Program-made: the position numbers and the translations under genes
Assembly: GCA_029215795.1 (NCBI GenBank)
Contig: JARDYH010000001.1
Coordinates: 187,185,654 to 187,249,653, forward strand
Direction: 5' to 3'
Origin: Anniella stebbinsi
Taxonomy: Eukaryota; Chordata; Lepidosauria; Squamata; Anniellidae
Length of the DNA: 64,000 nucleotides
Notes under the pieces: model-generated
Told to the model about the DNA's origin: nothing
Seen by the model: only the letters and a program-made list of their open reading frames with translations
Database searches by the model: none
Part shown: positions 34,696-45,204 of the stretch, one piece after another
Layout: each line of letters starts with the position of its first letter
Numbering within the stretch: the stretch's first letter is position 1

Positions 34696-34738
<43 letters not shown>

Positions 34739-34767
34739 GTCTATCATCTATCTTATCTATCTATCTA
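34696..34767. repeat. (CTAT)n microsatellite
   Basis: About 11 pure units, then interrupted units, running directly into an L2. Related CATCTAT repeats resume after that L2 at 35459-35500. Confidence 0.92.
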
Positions 34768-35460
34768 ACCTGGCTTCAGTTGTCCATGCTCTGGTAATCT
34801 CTAAATTGGATTACTGCAATGCACTCTATGTGGAGCTGCCTTTGAAGACAGTTCAGAAGCTGCAGCTTGTGCAAAATGCAGCGGCCAGATTGATAACAGG
34901 AACCAGAAGGTTCGCGCATATCAGACCGATTCTGGCCTGCTTGCTTTGGCTGCCTATACGATTCAGAACCCAATTCAAGGTGCTGGTTCTAATTTATAAA
35001 GCCTTACACGGCTTGGGACCACAATACCTGATGGAACGCCTCTCCCGACATGAACCTACCCGTACACTACGATCCACATCTAAGGTCTTCCTCCAGTTGC
35101 CTACTCTGAGGGAGGCATGGAGGGTGGCAACAAGGGAGAGGGCCTTTTCAGTGGTGGCCCCCCAATTATGGAATGATCTCCCCGACGAGGCTTGCCTGGC
35201 GCCAACATTGTTATCTTTTCGGCGCCAGGTCAAGACTTTCCTCTTTTCCCAGGCATCTAACAGCATATGATGAGGGTTTTGTATTGTTGTTGTGCTTTGA
35301 CCCAGAATTGTTGTTTTAAAGGATATTGTACTTATAACTTGTTTTTATGCTTTATAGTTTTAAATTTTGTATATCGGTGTTTTAATGTTCAATGTTTTTA
35401 ATTTTTGTAATTATTCAATTTTGTATATAAATGGAATAAAATAAATAAATAAATAAATCA
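34768..35460 (+). mobile_element. L2-type LINE 3' end with intact C-terminal frame
   Basis: A continuous plus frame from about 34768 to 35270 encodes the L2 C-terminal domain: SKLDYCNALYVELP, LQLVQNAAARLITGTRRF, YKALHGLGPQYLMERL, APQLWNDLPDEA and FLFSQA. A 3' UTR with an (AAAT)n tail at about 35440-35459 follows. It is the least damaged L2 here. The frame also runs upstream through the CTAT repeat by chance. Confidence 0.88.
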
Positions 35461-35992
35461 TCTATAATCTATCATCTATCATCTATCTATCAATAGATAG
35501 AATGTTGAACAAACATTTAATCAAATATACATTAAAGGCACTTTAACCTACTTGAAAGCATCAGGGAGGGAAGAGCTAAAAAGGAAGAGGAAATCAGCAC
35601 TAGTTTCTGAAACAGTATGTGTGAGTCAAATAACACAACACAACTTGAAACATGCTCTTGATCTGGATTGGGCCCCTGATGAAAATTCTGATGAAACTCA
35701 CCTGTTTCCCAAAGCAAACAGCATCTTTGCAGGCAAAACACTGGATGGTGGGGAGGACACAGTTTTCAGCAGCAAATTGGCACAAGCCCATAATCTGGAG
35801 CACAATCCAGATTGGGGGCCTATGGCTGCTTCTACTTAAAAGTAAAAGTGGGTGGTTTACGCAAACTTTTAAATGAATAGTGTTTATCGCAATTTGTAGT
35901 TTCACCCTGAGTATTTTCAAGAGTGATATTGGAAGGAAGCCAAGCTCACCCCAACACCTCACACAGGCAGTTCTTTGTAGATGTAGCTAGAT
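35461..35992. other. No gene or element recognised
   Basis: Residual CATCTAT repeats to about 35500, then unassigned DNA. AGCTAGAT at 35985-35992 is the next MITE's target duplication. Confidence 0.45.
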
Positions 35993-36312
35993 TAGGCTGA
36001 CCATATGAAAAGGAGGACAGGGCTCCTGTAACTTCAACAGTTGTAGAGAAAAGGGAATTTCAGCCAGTGTCATTTGTATGCAATCAGTTCCTGGTGAAAT
36101 TCCCTCTTCATCAGAACAGTTAAAGTTGCAGGGGCCCTGCCTTCTTTTGTATCTGGTCACTCTAGTATAGTGCATGCAACTTTAACTGCTGTGATGAAGA
36201 GGGAATTTCACCAGGGACTAATTGCATACAAATGACCCTGGCTGAAATTCCCTTTTCTCTACAACTGTTAAAGTTACAGGAGCCCTGTCCTCCTTTTCAT
36301 ATGGTCAGCCTA
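35993..36312. mobile_element. 320-bp hAT MITE
   Basis: Termini are TAGGCTGACCATATG and CATATGGTCAGCCTA. Exact target duplication AGCTAGAT at 35985-35992 and 36313-36320. Foldback body as in 20343-20662. Confidence 0.93.
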
Positions 36313-36894
36313 AGCTAGATCTGCCTTAAACTATGTGGCTAGGGTTTTGTCATCCCATATACTGTAGTCATACATGGTCCACAAGGAATCTGATGGTCTC
36401 CACCAAGGCTGTGGTTGCCAGGTCTCCACCTTAAGATGCATTTTATGCTTCAGAGAATAGCAGAGGAGGCAGAATTTCACCATTTTCTCGGCTAAGGAAT
36501 GTAGGCTGACCTTATGAAAAGGAGGATAGGGCTCATGTAACTTTAACAGTTGCAGAGAAAAGGGAATTTCAGCCAGTGTCATTTGTATGCATGCAGCACC
36601 TGGTGAAATTCCCTCTTCATCACTGTAGTTAAAGGTGCAGGCACTATACTAGAGAGACCAGATATAAAAGAGGGCAGGACCCCTGCACCTTTAACTGTTG
36701 TGATGAAGAGGGAATTTCACCAGATATAAATTGCATACAAATGATGCCAGCTGAAATTGCCGTTTCTCTACAACTGTTTTTTTTTTTTGGAAATAATTTT
36801 ATTAATTTCAACATAATAATAACATAAAATACATACATAATCCACGACAATCCCCCCCGTGCACCCCCACACCATGAGACCTTCTCTTAATCTT

Positions 36895-37360
36895 TTATTC
36901 TATCCAGAAATTTATCGACTCTTTTGAAGGTGTTTGTCCCTTCCCCAATCTTAATACATATTCCAATAGGGGACTCCATATTTCCCCAAAATCATTTTTA
37001 CCGGACATTCCCCTCTTTAATTTCATTTTACAAGTCAGCATATCATTCAAAGCCATATCCCATATTTCTTTATACCATTCTTCTATTGTATAGCTTCCTT
37101 GTCCTTTCCAATTTTTTGCAATCATTAGTCTAACAGGTGTCAGGAGGTTGTTTATCAATTCTCTCTTATTTTTGTCCTCTTCCCCTCTATCCCATATTGC
37201 TAGTAGAGCAAGCTTCGGGTTTAATTCCACTTTACTTCCAATTATTTCACTTATTTCTTTAAATACCCTTTTCCAAAATTTTTGTACATATTCACAGCTC
37301 CACCACATATGGTAATAAGTTCCAACCTCCTGGCATCCCCTCCAACAATTTTTAGATTTT
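36895..37360 (-). pseudogene. L1 ORF2 C-terminal segment in shifted frame
   Basis: After the A8 run the ORF2 sequence continues in another frame to a stop at 36895. It carries the C-X3-C-X7-H-X4-C cysteine/histidine motif near 37290-37350 and WSCEYVQKFWKRVFKE. This is the normal end of L1 ORF2p. Its separation from the main ORF is a one-base-equivalent length change in a homopolymer, either a real mutation or a sequencing error. Confidence 0.85.
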
Positions 37361-40300
37361 TTTTATCTATCTGGTGAAATCTAACCGGTGTTAGATACCA
37401 TCTCCACAATACCTTATAAAAATTCTCCTTAATTCTGATCGATAACAATTTTAACATTCTTGCATTCCACAACCTCTCCCAGTTGTATTCCTTAATTTCT
37501 CCATTCACATCCTCTTCCCAAACCTTTTTTATTGCTTTAAGTGAATTTTGAAACTCCTCCTCTATCAATAATTTATATATCTCACTAGTCAACCCTTTCT
37601 TAATTTTCTTTTCTTCTTTCCTACCTTTTAACTCTATTAAATCTTCAAATCTTGTATTATTTCTACACTTGTTATTTTTCAGTTTCCATTCCTGAGTCCA
37701 TTTCCCTAATTGTATACATTTAAACCATGCTGATTTTTGACCTATCAGTAGCTCTTTAATTTGCTCATTATCCTTCAAATTTTCCATCCACTTCCTTAAC
37801 TTAATTATTTCCTTATCTTTCAATCTCGCTTCAATCTCCACTTTTAACACTCTTGGGAAATTCTCCACTACTACCACTGGGGCAAGTGGTGAATCTCCTG
37901 GTATCAACTTCCCTCTAAATTTCTCCCAGATCTCCACTATATTTACCAACAAAGGGTTGTCCAGTCCCTTTAATTCTTTCTTTTGAATTTTTTTAAAAAA
38001 TATATTTTTCAATTTATAATCTATTTCCCTGGTTTGCGTCTCCAACCACTCCAAATCTTCCTCCCCTAGAATACCACTTATAACATATCTTAACTGATTA
38101 GCTATATAATAATACTTAATATTTGGAAGTCCTAAACCTCCCTTCTTTTGAGCCTTATACCATAACCCTTTATTAATCCTAGCTTTCTTATCCCCATTAC
38201 AATATACATTAATTATATTTTGCCAGCTTTTCAACTCTGCATCTGATATTTTAATTGGTAACATTCTAAACAAAAAATTGATCTTAGGTAAAATCTTCAT
38301 TTTAATAATTGCTATTCTACCAAACCAAGAATGTTTTAATTTCTTATATACTTCTAATTTCTCCCCTACTTGTTTTTTTAAAGCTACCAAATTAAGTTCC
38401 TCTAGCCTTTCTAAATCTCTATCGATATCAATCCCTAAGTAACGTACTATATTTTTAAGTCTAAGACCCAACTTAACCTTACCTTCTTCCAGCTCTTCCT
38501 TATTATAATTAAATAACATCATTTCTGACTTCCCCCAATTTACTTTTAATCCCGTAATTTCTCCGAATTCTCTTAAATGTTTCTTAATCACCTCTGCACT
38601 CCCTAGGGGATCTTCTACGGTCAATAAAGTATCGTCCGCAAACATATTCATTTTAATCTTCTCTTTTCTACCTATCCCCTTCACTCTTTCATCTTCCCTT
38701 ATTACATTTGCCAAAATTTCTATTACTATTGCAAATAAGATCGGTGAAAGAGGACATCCCTGCCTAGTTCCTCGGGCTAGTGTAATCTGTTGTGTTAACC
38801 CATCATTAACCATTATTTCGGCTTTATTGTTTTTATACAACTTATCCATCACTCCCATAAATTTGTCTCCAAATCCAAATGTTTTTAATATTGTTTTAAG
38901 TGCTGGCCATTCCACACAATCAAAGGCTTTGAATATGTCCAATGCTAGCAAGCCTGCTTTTAAATTCCTTTTTTTTATAATATTAATTATATTTAATACT
39001 CTTCCCATTAAGTTAGACATTTGCCTACCCGGAATAAATCCACACTGATCTTTTTTAATATATTTACAAATAAATGTGGCCATTCTTTTTGCCAATATTG
39101 CCGTAAATATCTTTGAATCTTGATTTATTAAGGAAATTGGTCTGTATGATGCGGGATCTGTTAAGTCCTTACCTGGTTTTGGAATTAATATAATCAGGGA
39201 GTGATCCCATGATGGCGGAGTCTTCCCCCCCTCTATTATATTATTAAATAGTTTCTTTAATCTTGGTATTAAAATTCCTTTAAAAAGCTTATAATACTCC
39301 GACCCCAATCCATCCATCCCTGGTGATTTTCCTCCTTTCAGTTTATCAATAACTCCCTCTATCTCTTTTTCAGTAACTAAACCTTCCATATAATCCCTAT
39401 CCTGCTTCTGCAATTTTATTTTCCAATTCCTCTCTACATATTCCAATACCTTATCTTGCGGTCCCGACCCTGATGTATATAATTCCCTATAAAAATCCTT
39501 AAATATATTTAATTTATCTTTCATTAAATTACAACTATTCCCTAACTTATCCTTAATTGTCCCTATCATATTCTTAGCCTTTTCTAACTGTGTGGATCTG
39601 GCCAGTATCTTTGAATTCCTATTGCTATATTCAAAAAAATCTCTTTTTAAATACAACAATTTTTTTTGTACTTGTTCTAATTCTTCTTTCTCTAATTCCT
39701 TTTTCTTAGCTTGAATTTGGGCAATTAGGCGTTTATCTTTTGTCTCCTTTAACTTATCTTCCAAACTCCTTACCTCTTCTTCAATCTTTTTATTTTGGGC
39801 TTCCTGTTGTTTTTTTAATGTACAACTTTCCCTAATACAAATCCCTCTAACCACAGCTTTCATTGTATCCCACAATATGTCCTGCCGATCATTCTCTTTT
39901 TCATTAATCTCCCATATTTCCTGCAATTCTTTCTTTATCTTCTCCATTGTATCTTTTTTATTCAGCAACCTTACATCCAATCTCCATCTCTTCGCTTGTC
40001 TATAATCTTTTTTGGTTTCCATGTCCATTGTCATTAACGCGTGGTCAGTAACCTTGATAACTCCAATATCACAATCTATAATTTTGGGTAACATATTTTT
40101 TGATACAAAAATATAATCTATCCTTGAATAGCTCTTAAATCTCTGTGAGTAGAAGGTATACTTCCTTTCTTCCCCTCTTATAACTCTCCACACATCCATT
40201 AATTCTTTCCCTTCCATTAATTTGCTTAACTCTGTCTTCCCCACCCTCTTAGTATCTTTTAATATGTTATCCCTATCTTTCCCTATATCTAGTACCATAT

Positions 40301-40730
40301 TAAAGTCACCTGCCATCACGATATGCTTTTTACCCACTTCTCCCAACACGTTAAATACTTCATCAATAAAATCCATTTGTTTTCCATTTGGAGCATAAAC
40401 ATTCACCAATACATATTCCTCTTCTCCCAACCTGCAGAACATAATAAGAAACCTTCCGTTTTTATCTTTCTTTACACTTTGCATAGTTATACCACATGTT
40501 TTTGAAATTATTATTGCCACCCCTCTCGATTTCGAAGTTCCATATGCCTTCTCATAAACGCCCACCTCCCTCATTCGAAGCTCATTAACTCCATCTTTGG
40601 CCTGATGAGTTTCCTGCAAAAAAATTACATCTATTTTTTTGTTCTTTAATAACATTTCAATTCTTTTTCTTTTAATTACTGTTCCTAGCCCTTTAACATT
40701 CAATGTTGCCAATCTAAGTTTATTTTCCAT
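37251..40730 (-). CDS. L1 ORF2 protein: endonuclease and reverse transcriptase (C-terminus frameshifted)
   Basis: 1159 residues in frame. The APE endonuclease has N11 (LATLNVKGL), E40 (LQETH), D142/N144 (GDFN), D205 (SRIDYIF) and D229/H230 (TDH). The RT has SPGMDG at 469, RPISLINQD at 530, QCGFIPGRQ at 562, D598 in LALDIFKAFD, RQGCPLSPILF at 656 and FADD at 697-700. All expected catalytic residues are visible. Near 37356 an A8 run shifts the frame, so the last 38 residues are off-frame and the cysteine-rich end is lost from this product. Confidence 0.93.
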   Translation of the reverse strand: MENKLRLATLNVKGLGTVIKRKRIEMLLKNKKIDVIFLQETHQAKDGVNELRMREVGVYEKAYGTSKSRGVAIIISKTCGITMQSVKKDKNGRFLIMFCRLGEEEYVLVNVYAPNGKQMDFIDEVFNVLGEVGKKHIVMAGDFNMVLDIGKDRDNILKDTKRVGKTELSKLMEGKELMDVWRVIRGEERKYTFYSQRFKSYSRIDYIFVSKNMLPKIIDCDIGVIKVTDHALMTMDMETKKDYRQAKRWRLDVRLLNKKDTMEKIKKELQEIWEINEKENDRQDILWDTMKAVVRGICIRESCTLKKQQEAQNKKIEEEVRSLEDKLKETKDKRLIAQIQAKKKELEKEELEQVQKKLLYLKRDFFEYSNRNSKILARSTQLEKAKNMIGTIKDKLGNSCNLMKDKLNIFKDFYRELYTSGSGPQDKVLEYVERNWKIKLQKQDRDYMEGLVTEKEIEGVIDKLKGGKSPGMDGLGSEYYKLFKGILIPRLKKLFNNIIEGGKTPPSWDHSLIILIPKPGKDLTDPASYRPISLINQDSKIFTAILAKRMATFICKYIKKDQCGFIPGRQMSNLMGRVLNIINIIKKRNLKAGLLALDIFKAFDCVEWPALKTILKTFGFGDKFMGVMDKLYKNNKAEIMVNDGLTQQITLARGTRQGCPLSPILFAIVIEILANVIREDERVKGIGRKEKIKMNMFADDTLLTVEDPLGSAEVIKKHLREFGEITGLKVNWGKSEMMLFNYNKEELEEGKVKLGLRLKNIVRYLGIDIDRDLERLEELNLVALKKQVGEKLEVYKKLKHSWFGRIAIIKMKILPKINFLFRMLPIKISDAELKSWQNIINVYCNGDKKARINKGLWYKAQKKGGLGLPNIKYYYIANQLRYVISGILGEEDLEWLETQTREIDYKLKNIFFKKIQKKELKGLDNPLLVNIVEIWEKFRGKLIPGDSPLAPVVVVENFPRVLKVEIEARLKDKEIIKLRKWMENLKDNEQIKELLIGQKSAWFKCIQLGKWTQEWKLKNNKCRNNTRFEDLIELKGRKEEKKIKKGLTSEIYKLLIEEEFQNSLKAIKKVWEEDVNGEIKEYNWERLWNARMLKLLSIRIKENFYKVLWRWYLTPVRFHQIDKKNLKIVGGDARRLELITICGGAVNMYKNFGKGYLKK

Positions 40731-40939
40731 CTCTCACTTTCTCACACGTCTTTAATTCGGTCTCCCTCTGTGTAACACAATCCCCCCCCTCCCTAACCCT
40801 CCCCCCCACATTCACCCCCATTTTCACCCCCCTCCTCACCAGCTTCCTGGGCATTGGTCCCAATCTTCTTAGAACTCTTAGGGGGGGGGGGAACTCGGCC
40901 CAACATTCCGGGATAACGTCTACCCTCCCTCCATATCTT

Positions 40940-41959
40940 CTATTCATTACTCCCTCCTGCCGCGCCTTCATCTTGCTTCTCTTCTCCAACCGATGTGGCA
41001 TCCATTATGCCCAGCTTCTCCAGTAGCTCGATTCCTTGCTCACAAGATGTAATTCTTTGCTGCTTCCCGTTCCAGCTAAATCTCAAGAAAACTGGGTATC
41101 CCCAATTATAGGAAATCGATTTCTTCTTCAATGCCCCTGTACAGATTCTAACGCTCTTCCTCCACTGCACCGTTTGGGGGCACAAATCCTGGAAGACCTC
41201 AATTGGTGTTGCTTGAAGCGTTGGTTGACCTTGACTTCTAACTGCTTGCATTAATTTTTCTTTTTTGTAATAATTAGCAAATTTCACAATAACGTCTCTT
41301 GGGAACTCTCTTGTCTTTCCATATCCCACTCTATGGGCCCGCTCAATATCTTCCATTCTCCAATCTTCCTGTGGCACCAGCTGTTTGACCCATGCCAAGA
41401 TTAATTCTCTTATACTATTAAGGGTCTCCCCTTGCTGCTCCCCAAAAGATCTTATGCGTATGTTAGCTCTTCGGTCTCTGTCTTCCATCGCGATAAGCCG
41501 TAAATCCTGATGCGTTAGCTGTTCCTCTTGTTTCTTGTATAGAACCTTTAGTTCTCCAGTTTCTTCCTGCAAAGCTCCAACCTCTTTCTCCACCTTTTGA
41601 AGTCCTGCCAAAAGCTGCTGTTGCGAATCGGTAATCCTTTTTGCCAGTCGTTCTTCTTGCTTCAAAAGAGCCTGCTCAATATTTCCATCTTGCTTTAGAA
41701 TGGCTCGATCCAGCATCTTTTGGATAGTCTGAATCAGCTCATCTGTTGGGTCAGCTTGCCTCCCTGTGGTTGTTTTAGGAATTGCACCTGGCTTAATTCC
41801 AGTCTTAGCACTGGCATTTCCGACATGACTAGGAGATTGCTTCTTTGTCTTTTCAGAATCCTTATCTGACATTTTATCAGTACGGAGTAGCCTGTAGCTT
41901 CTATCGGACGGATGGTCACCCTTAAGTCGACTCCAAGAAGTTATTTTCTTCTTGCTCAT
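40940..41959 (-). CDS. L1 ORF1 protein (RNA-binding chaperone)
   Basis: 339 residues, uninterrupted. A basic N-terminus is followed by a predicted coiled coil at about 75-160 (heptads in IEQALLKQEERLAKRI and LQKVEKEVGALQEETGEL). An RRM-like domain begins with RRANIRIRSFGE at about 163 and includes IERAHRVGYGKTR. The C-terminal domain follows with RDVIVKFANYYKKEKL at about 221. This order is that of L1 ORF1p, which trimerises and coats L1 RNA. Met30 (MSDKDSEK) is a plausible alternative start. Confidence 0.93.
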   Translation of the reverse strand: MSKKKITSWSRLKGDHPSDRSYRLLRTDKMSDKDSEKTKKQSPSHVGNASAKTGIKPGAIPKTTTGRQADPTDELIQTIQKMLDRAILKQDGNIEQALLKQEERLAKRITDSQQQLLAGLQKVEKEVGALQEETGELKVLYKKQEEQLTHQDLRLIAMEDRDRRANIRIRSFGEQQGETLNSIRELILAWVKQLVPQEDWRMEDIERAHRVGYGKTREFPRDVIVKFANYYKKEKLMQAVRSQGQPTLQATPIEVFQDLCPQTVQWRKSVRICTGALKKKSISYNWGYPVFLRFSWNGKQQRITSCEQGIELLEKLGIMDATSVGEEKQDEGAAGGSNE

Positions 41960-42540
41960 AAATCATGAACTATTCAAGCCTATCCGATAAGCACACAGCC
42001 ACTTCAAGCCAGGGATCAAAGTCTCTTTCCCACAGTCACTCCCTCTGGCTTCTCTGTCTCCCGAACAGCCTTTTAATCACTTATAATCTTTTAATTGTTC
42101 GTTTAATTGCCACGGCTGAAACGTTGAGTTTCGTTTCTCCTCGGAGCAGAGTTAGCCCCTCCTCTCAGTCACTCAGTTATACAACCAACAGTCTTTCCAC
42201 GCTTAAAGCTTAAAAGCTTTCCAAGCTTAAAAAAAAACTCTTTTCTGAAAGTTAGCAATCGTTCTACCGTCCATTCAATCAGCCAGCATTGTAAATACGT
42301 CTTTTATTTACCTTCGCCGTACTTCAAAGCTGTCGGTCCGTCACCTCCCTCTGCCAAGCCGGTTGTAAAATCATAAATCTCTTCCAGCTGCAGTCTCTTT
42401 AGCAAGCTTTCCCCTCTCCTTAGCAGACTTATATGTAACAGATCGCTCTTTTAAGATAGGGAATTTACATTTAATTCACTGCTTCTTTCGGAGGATGAAG
42501 GATATACGACCTACCCCATGTTCTGCTAGGCCACGCCCCC
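41960..42540 (-). promoter_or_regulatory. L1 5' UTR (internal promoter region)
   Basis: This is the 581 bp between the 5' terminus at 42540 and the ORF1 start. Its presence with the G-rich start shows the copy is not 5'-truncated. L1 elements transcribe from an internal promoter here; I identified no specific factor site. Confidence 0.7.
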
Positions 42541-42604
42541 CTCTACAACTGTTAAAGTTACACAAGCCCTGTCCTCCTTTTCATATGGTCAGCCTAAAGG
42601 AATG

Positions 42605-43310
42605 TCAACATGTTGTAGCAGCAACAGCAGCAGTAGCGCTATAGGGAGATGGGTATGGAATTAGTAAACTGTGCAGAACTGAGTTGCATCCTGTATTTTC
42701 ATAGCTATCTTCTCATAAGGTTTGACCCGCTCACCTTTAATTGGAAACATAGATGGGATTATGTTAAAAGGCATAACTTTTAGAACATGCTTTATTTTTT
42801 TTCTAATTAGCTCATTTTGTAAGGTTGCCTCCAGGGGAAAGGACTGACAAAATTCAGTATCAATAGACAGTAATCAGAACCATGCAGAGGAATTTTGTAC
42901 CCAAGGAACATGGAAATGACAATTTAATATATCACACAATCCAAGCTGGACCCAGGGAAAGGCTGATTAGGGGGCCTGCCTTGAACCTGATGTTTCAAAG
43001 GGGACTTATGCTGATTGATAGGGGAAAGCTGGAGGTGGGGTGAGACCTTCATTTTAAGCAGCTCTTTGTAGAGCTGCACTGTAACTGATGAGTACAGATA
43101 ACACAAGAATGCTGCAGTTGCCACCCACAATGAAGAAAGGGAAAGATGACTCTGGCAGGGGAGAGGCAGGGGTGCTCCCTCCCAGCGGCAGGGAGAAAAT
43201 AGAAAGTAGGTGGCTCTGGGGAGCAGAGCCTCATATGGCTTGTTTTCCATACCAGGCATTATCTTTGTTGCACACCGTTCAATCTTTTACAAATTCTTTA
43301 TTTCCTTTTT
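42605..43310. other. No gene or element recognised
   Basis: Mixed DNA with short GCAGCA repeats near 42615. Frames up to 111 codons on the minus strand lack any domain. Confidence 0.4.
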
Positions 43311-43612
43311 GAAGTGCAGCACCCAGAACTGGACACAGTGCTCCAGCTGAGGTCTGGAGTGGCATAAAATGATGTTATTCCTTCTTGTGCCTTGGAGACT
43401 GTGTTTCCATTAATTCTGTCTAAAATGGCATTACTTTTTGTCAGCCACATTGCATGGCTGACACATGTTCAGCTTGTGGCTGGTTACACTCCCAAGGTCC
43501 TTTTCACATCATGGCAAGCGACCCCCATTCCAAACCTGTGCATTTGATCCCCTGCCCTCATGCAGAATTTTGCATCTGTCTCTGTCGAATTTCATTTTTA
43601 GAAAAGGGTTTC
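43311..43612 (-). mobile_element. Decayed CR1 LINE fragment
   Basis: AGCACCCAGAACTGGACAC and the following text match the antisense of the CR1 RT C-terminal region seen at 27655-27960, in the same order. No open frame remains. Confidence 0.7.
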
Positions 43613-44975
43613 CAAGTTTCTAAGTCACACGGAGTGCCTGATTAGAAGAAATTAGGAAAGGAATACATGCTGCAGACATTGTTTTTCAATGCAGGAGGGA
43701 GAGACCCATGTAACCTGGGGAGAGCCTAAAAACAGAGCCCTGCAGCATATTTGCATTGATGCATCCTGCAAATAGCAACCACACTGGATACACTGAAGAG
43801 TCAAGTATTAGTTTGTTACAACTTGGCCGGTGGGCCAGCGGGATGAAGGAACAGGCTCATAGGGTGGAGAGTCTGGAAGAGACCCTAATGGTCATTTCAG
43901 CCTTGGGATAGGAAAACACGTCAGAGCTGTGTAGCTCCAGTGATCAACTGCTGGCAAGGATGGTGATAATAGTGGCCAACCAGCAGAGCTGGGTGGCTGC
44001 TGGGACCCAGTTCTGCTCTTCACTCACCTATATAGTAAATTATATATGGGCACCTACACGGGTGCCCAAGTCACACACACCCTGCTGTTTGGCAGGCTGG
44101 GTGGAACACACTCTCCCCCTGTTAGGGTGGAGAATGGTCTGCCTCTCTTCCCCCACCCCAGTAGGGAGAGCTTTTGTGCATCATCAGACAAGTGTTTTAT
44201 CACACGCTGGTTACTCACTTTTTTTGCGGGTCCTTTTGACGATGGCATCCACCTCCTTTATGTCTCCCGCCCCTTCTGTTCGTTTTTCCATCACAAAAAA
44301 AAAGACTCAGAAAATCCAACTTTTTCAGCTGTAGCGAAACCTGCTGCCATTTCCTGCTGTGTGCAGAAGAAGCAGCGGGATAAAAATGCCCACTGAATGG
44401 GCTATGTGGTCATTGTTTACTTCCTCTTTCTTCCTCGTGTGAACAAAGAGGAAGTATTATGGGACAGAAGGGAGAAAGCAATGGTAAGGAAACACTATTC
44501 CCGCCCCATCTGATGACACTCCTAGAAAACCAGGATTGCACTGGCTTTCACCAGTGTGACCCCCACTTCTTACTGCACAGGGAAAGGAAGTTTAAATTTC
44601 TCTATCCCCACATATTGAGTAGGGTTGTGTGTCTTTGTGATATGAGCGTGGGAAAACAGTGTGTATGGTGGGGGAAAAGGGTATTTGTGTTGAGAGTGGG
44701 GGCAAGGGGCAGGGCTGCACATGTGTGTCCATGTGCATGCACCTCCATGCAGCCTCCAACCCACTGCACATTACTGCATCTGTCCTTGGAGGGGGGGAAA
44801 TATTTCCCACCCCTATGGTAATGTATATAGTTTTATGGTAGTCTGGTGATTCAGGCTTGAGCCATGATGTATAGGGGTCAGTTGCTGGGTAGCCAAACCA
44901 GTTTTTCAGGGCAAAAGTGAGTGAGTGAGTGAATATAAAATTTCCTCTCCATATTGTTTCATGCATTTCCATGAC
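43613..44975. other. No gene or element recognised
   Basis: Mixed DNA. The open frames here (for example 44592-45203 minus) cross into the GC-rich hAT and have no domain. TCCATGAC at 44968-44975 is the target duplication of element B. Confidence 0.4.
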
Positions 44976-45204
44976 TAGGGTGACCAGACACCCGGATTTG
45001 TCCGGACATGCCCGGGAAATGGGGTGCAAATCCGCATCCGGGCGGAAAAAACCGTTTTGGGGGGGCCAAATCCAGAAATTTAGCTCCCCAAAACGGTGAC
45101 CAGATGGCCCTGGGGCGAGCCGGGCCAACTGGGGGGCGGCGGGGGCAAACCGGGGCAGCGGGGGGTCACGCGGCGGTGGCGGGAGGCTGGCGGCGCGAGG
45201 CACC

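Larger units (their letters stand above)
36779..42540 (-). mobile_element. Full-length, nearly intact L1 retrotransposon (5.76 kb)
   Basis: It lies on the minus strand. The 5' end is at 42540 (GGGGGCGTGGCC). The 5' UTR is 41960-42540, ORF1 is 41959-40940, the inter-ORF gap is about 209 bp, ORF2 starts at 40730, the 3' UTR is about 116 bp and the tail is a short poly(A). A 13-bp target duplication CTCTACAACTGTT lies at 36766-36778 and 42541-42553. The 3' UTR has AATAAA (complement at 36798-36803) just before the tail. ORF1 is intact; ORF2 has one visible frameshift. The copy looks young. Confidence 0.96.
36502..42596. mobile_element. 320-bp-type hAT MITE split by an L1
   Basis: The left part is 36502-36778 and the right part is 42541-42596. 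Target duplication AAGGAATG lies at 36494-36501 and 42597-42604, and remains exact across a 6.1-kb span. Removing the L1 and one copy of its target duplication leaves a normal MITE of about 320 bp. The MITE therefore predates the L1. Confidence 0.93.

Noticed and set aside
44592..45203. 203-codon minus-strand open frame spanning unique DNA and hAT B
   Set aside because: Crosses an exact transposon boundary and has no recognisable domain; GC-rich sequence explains its length.
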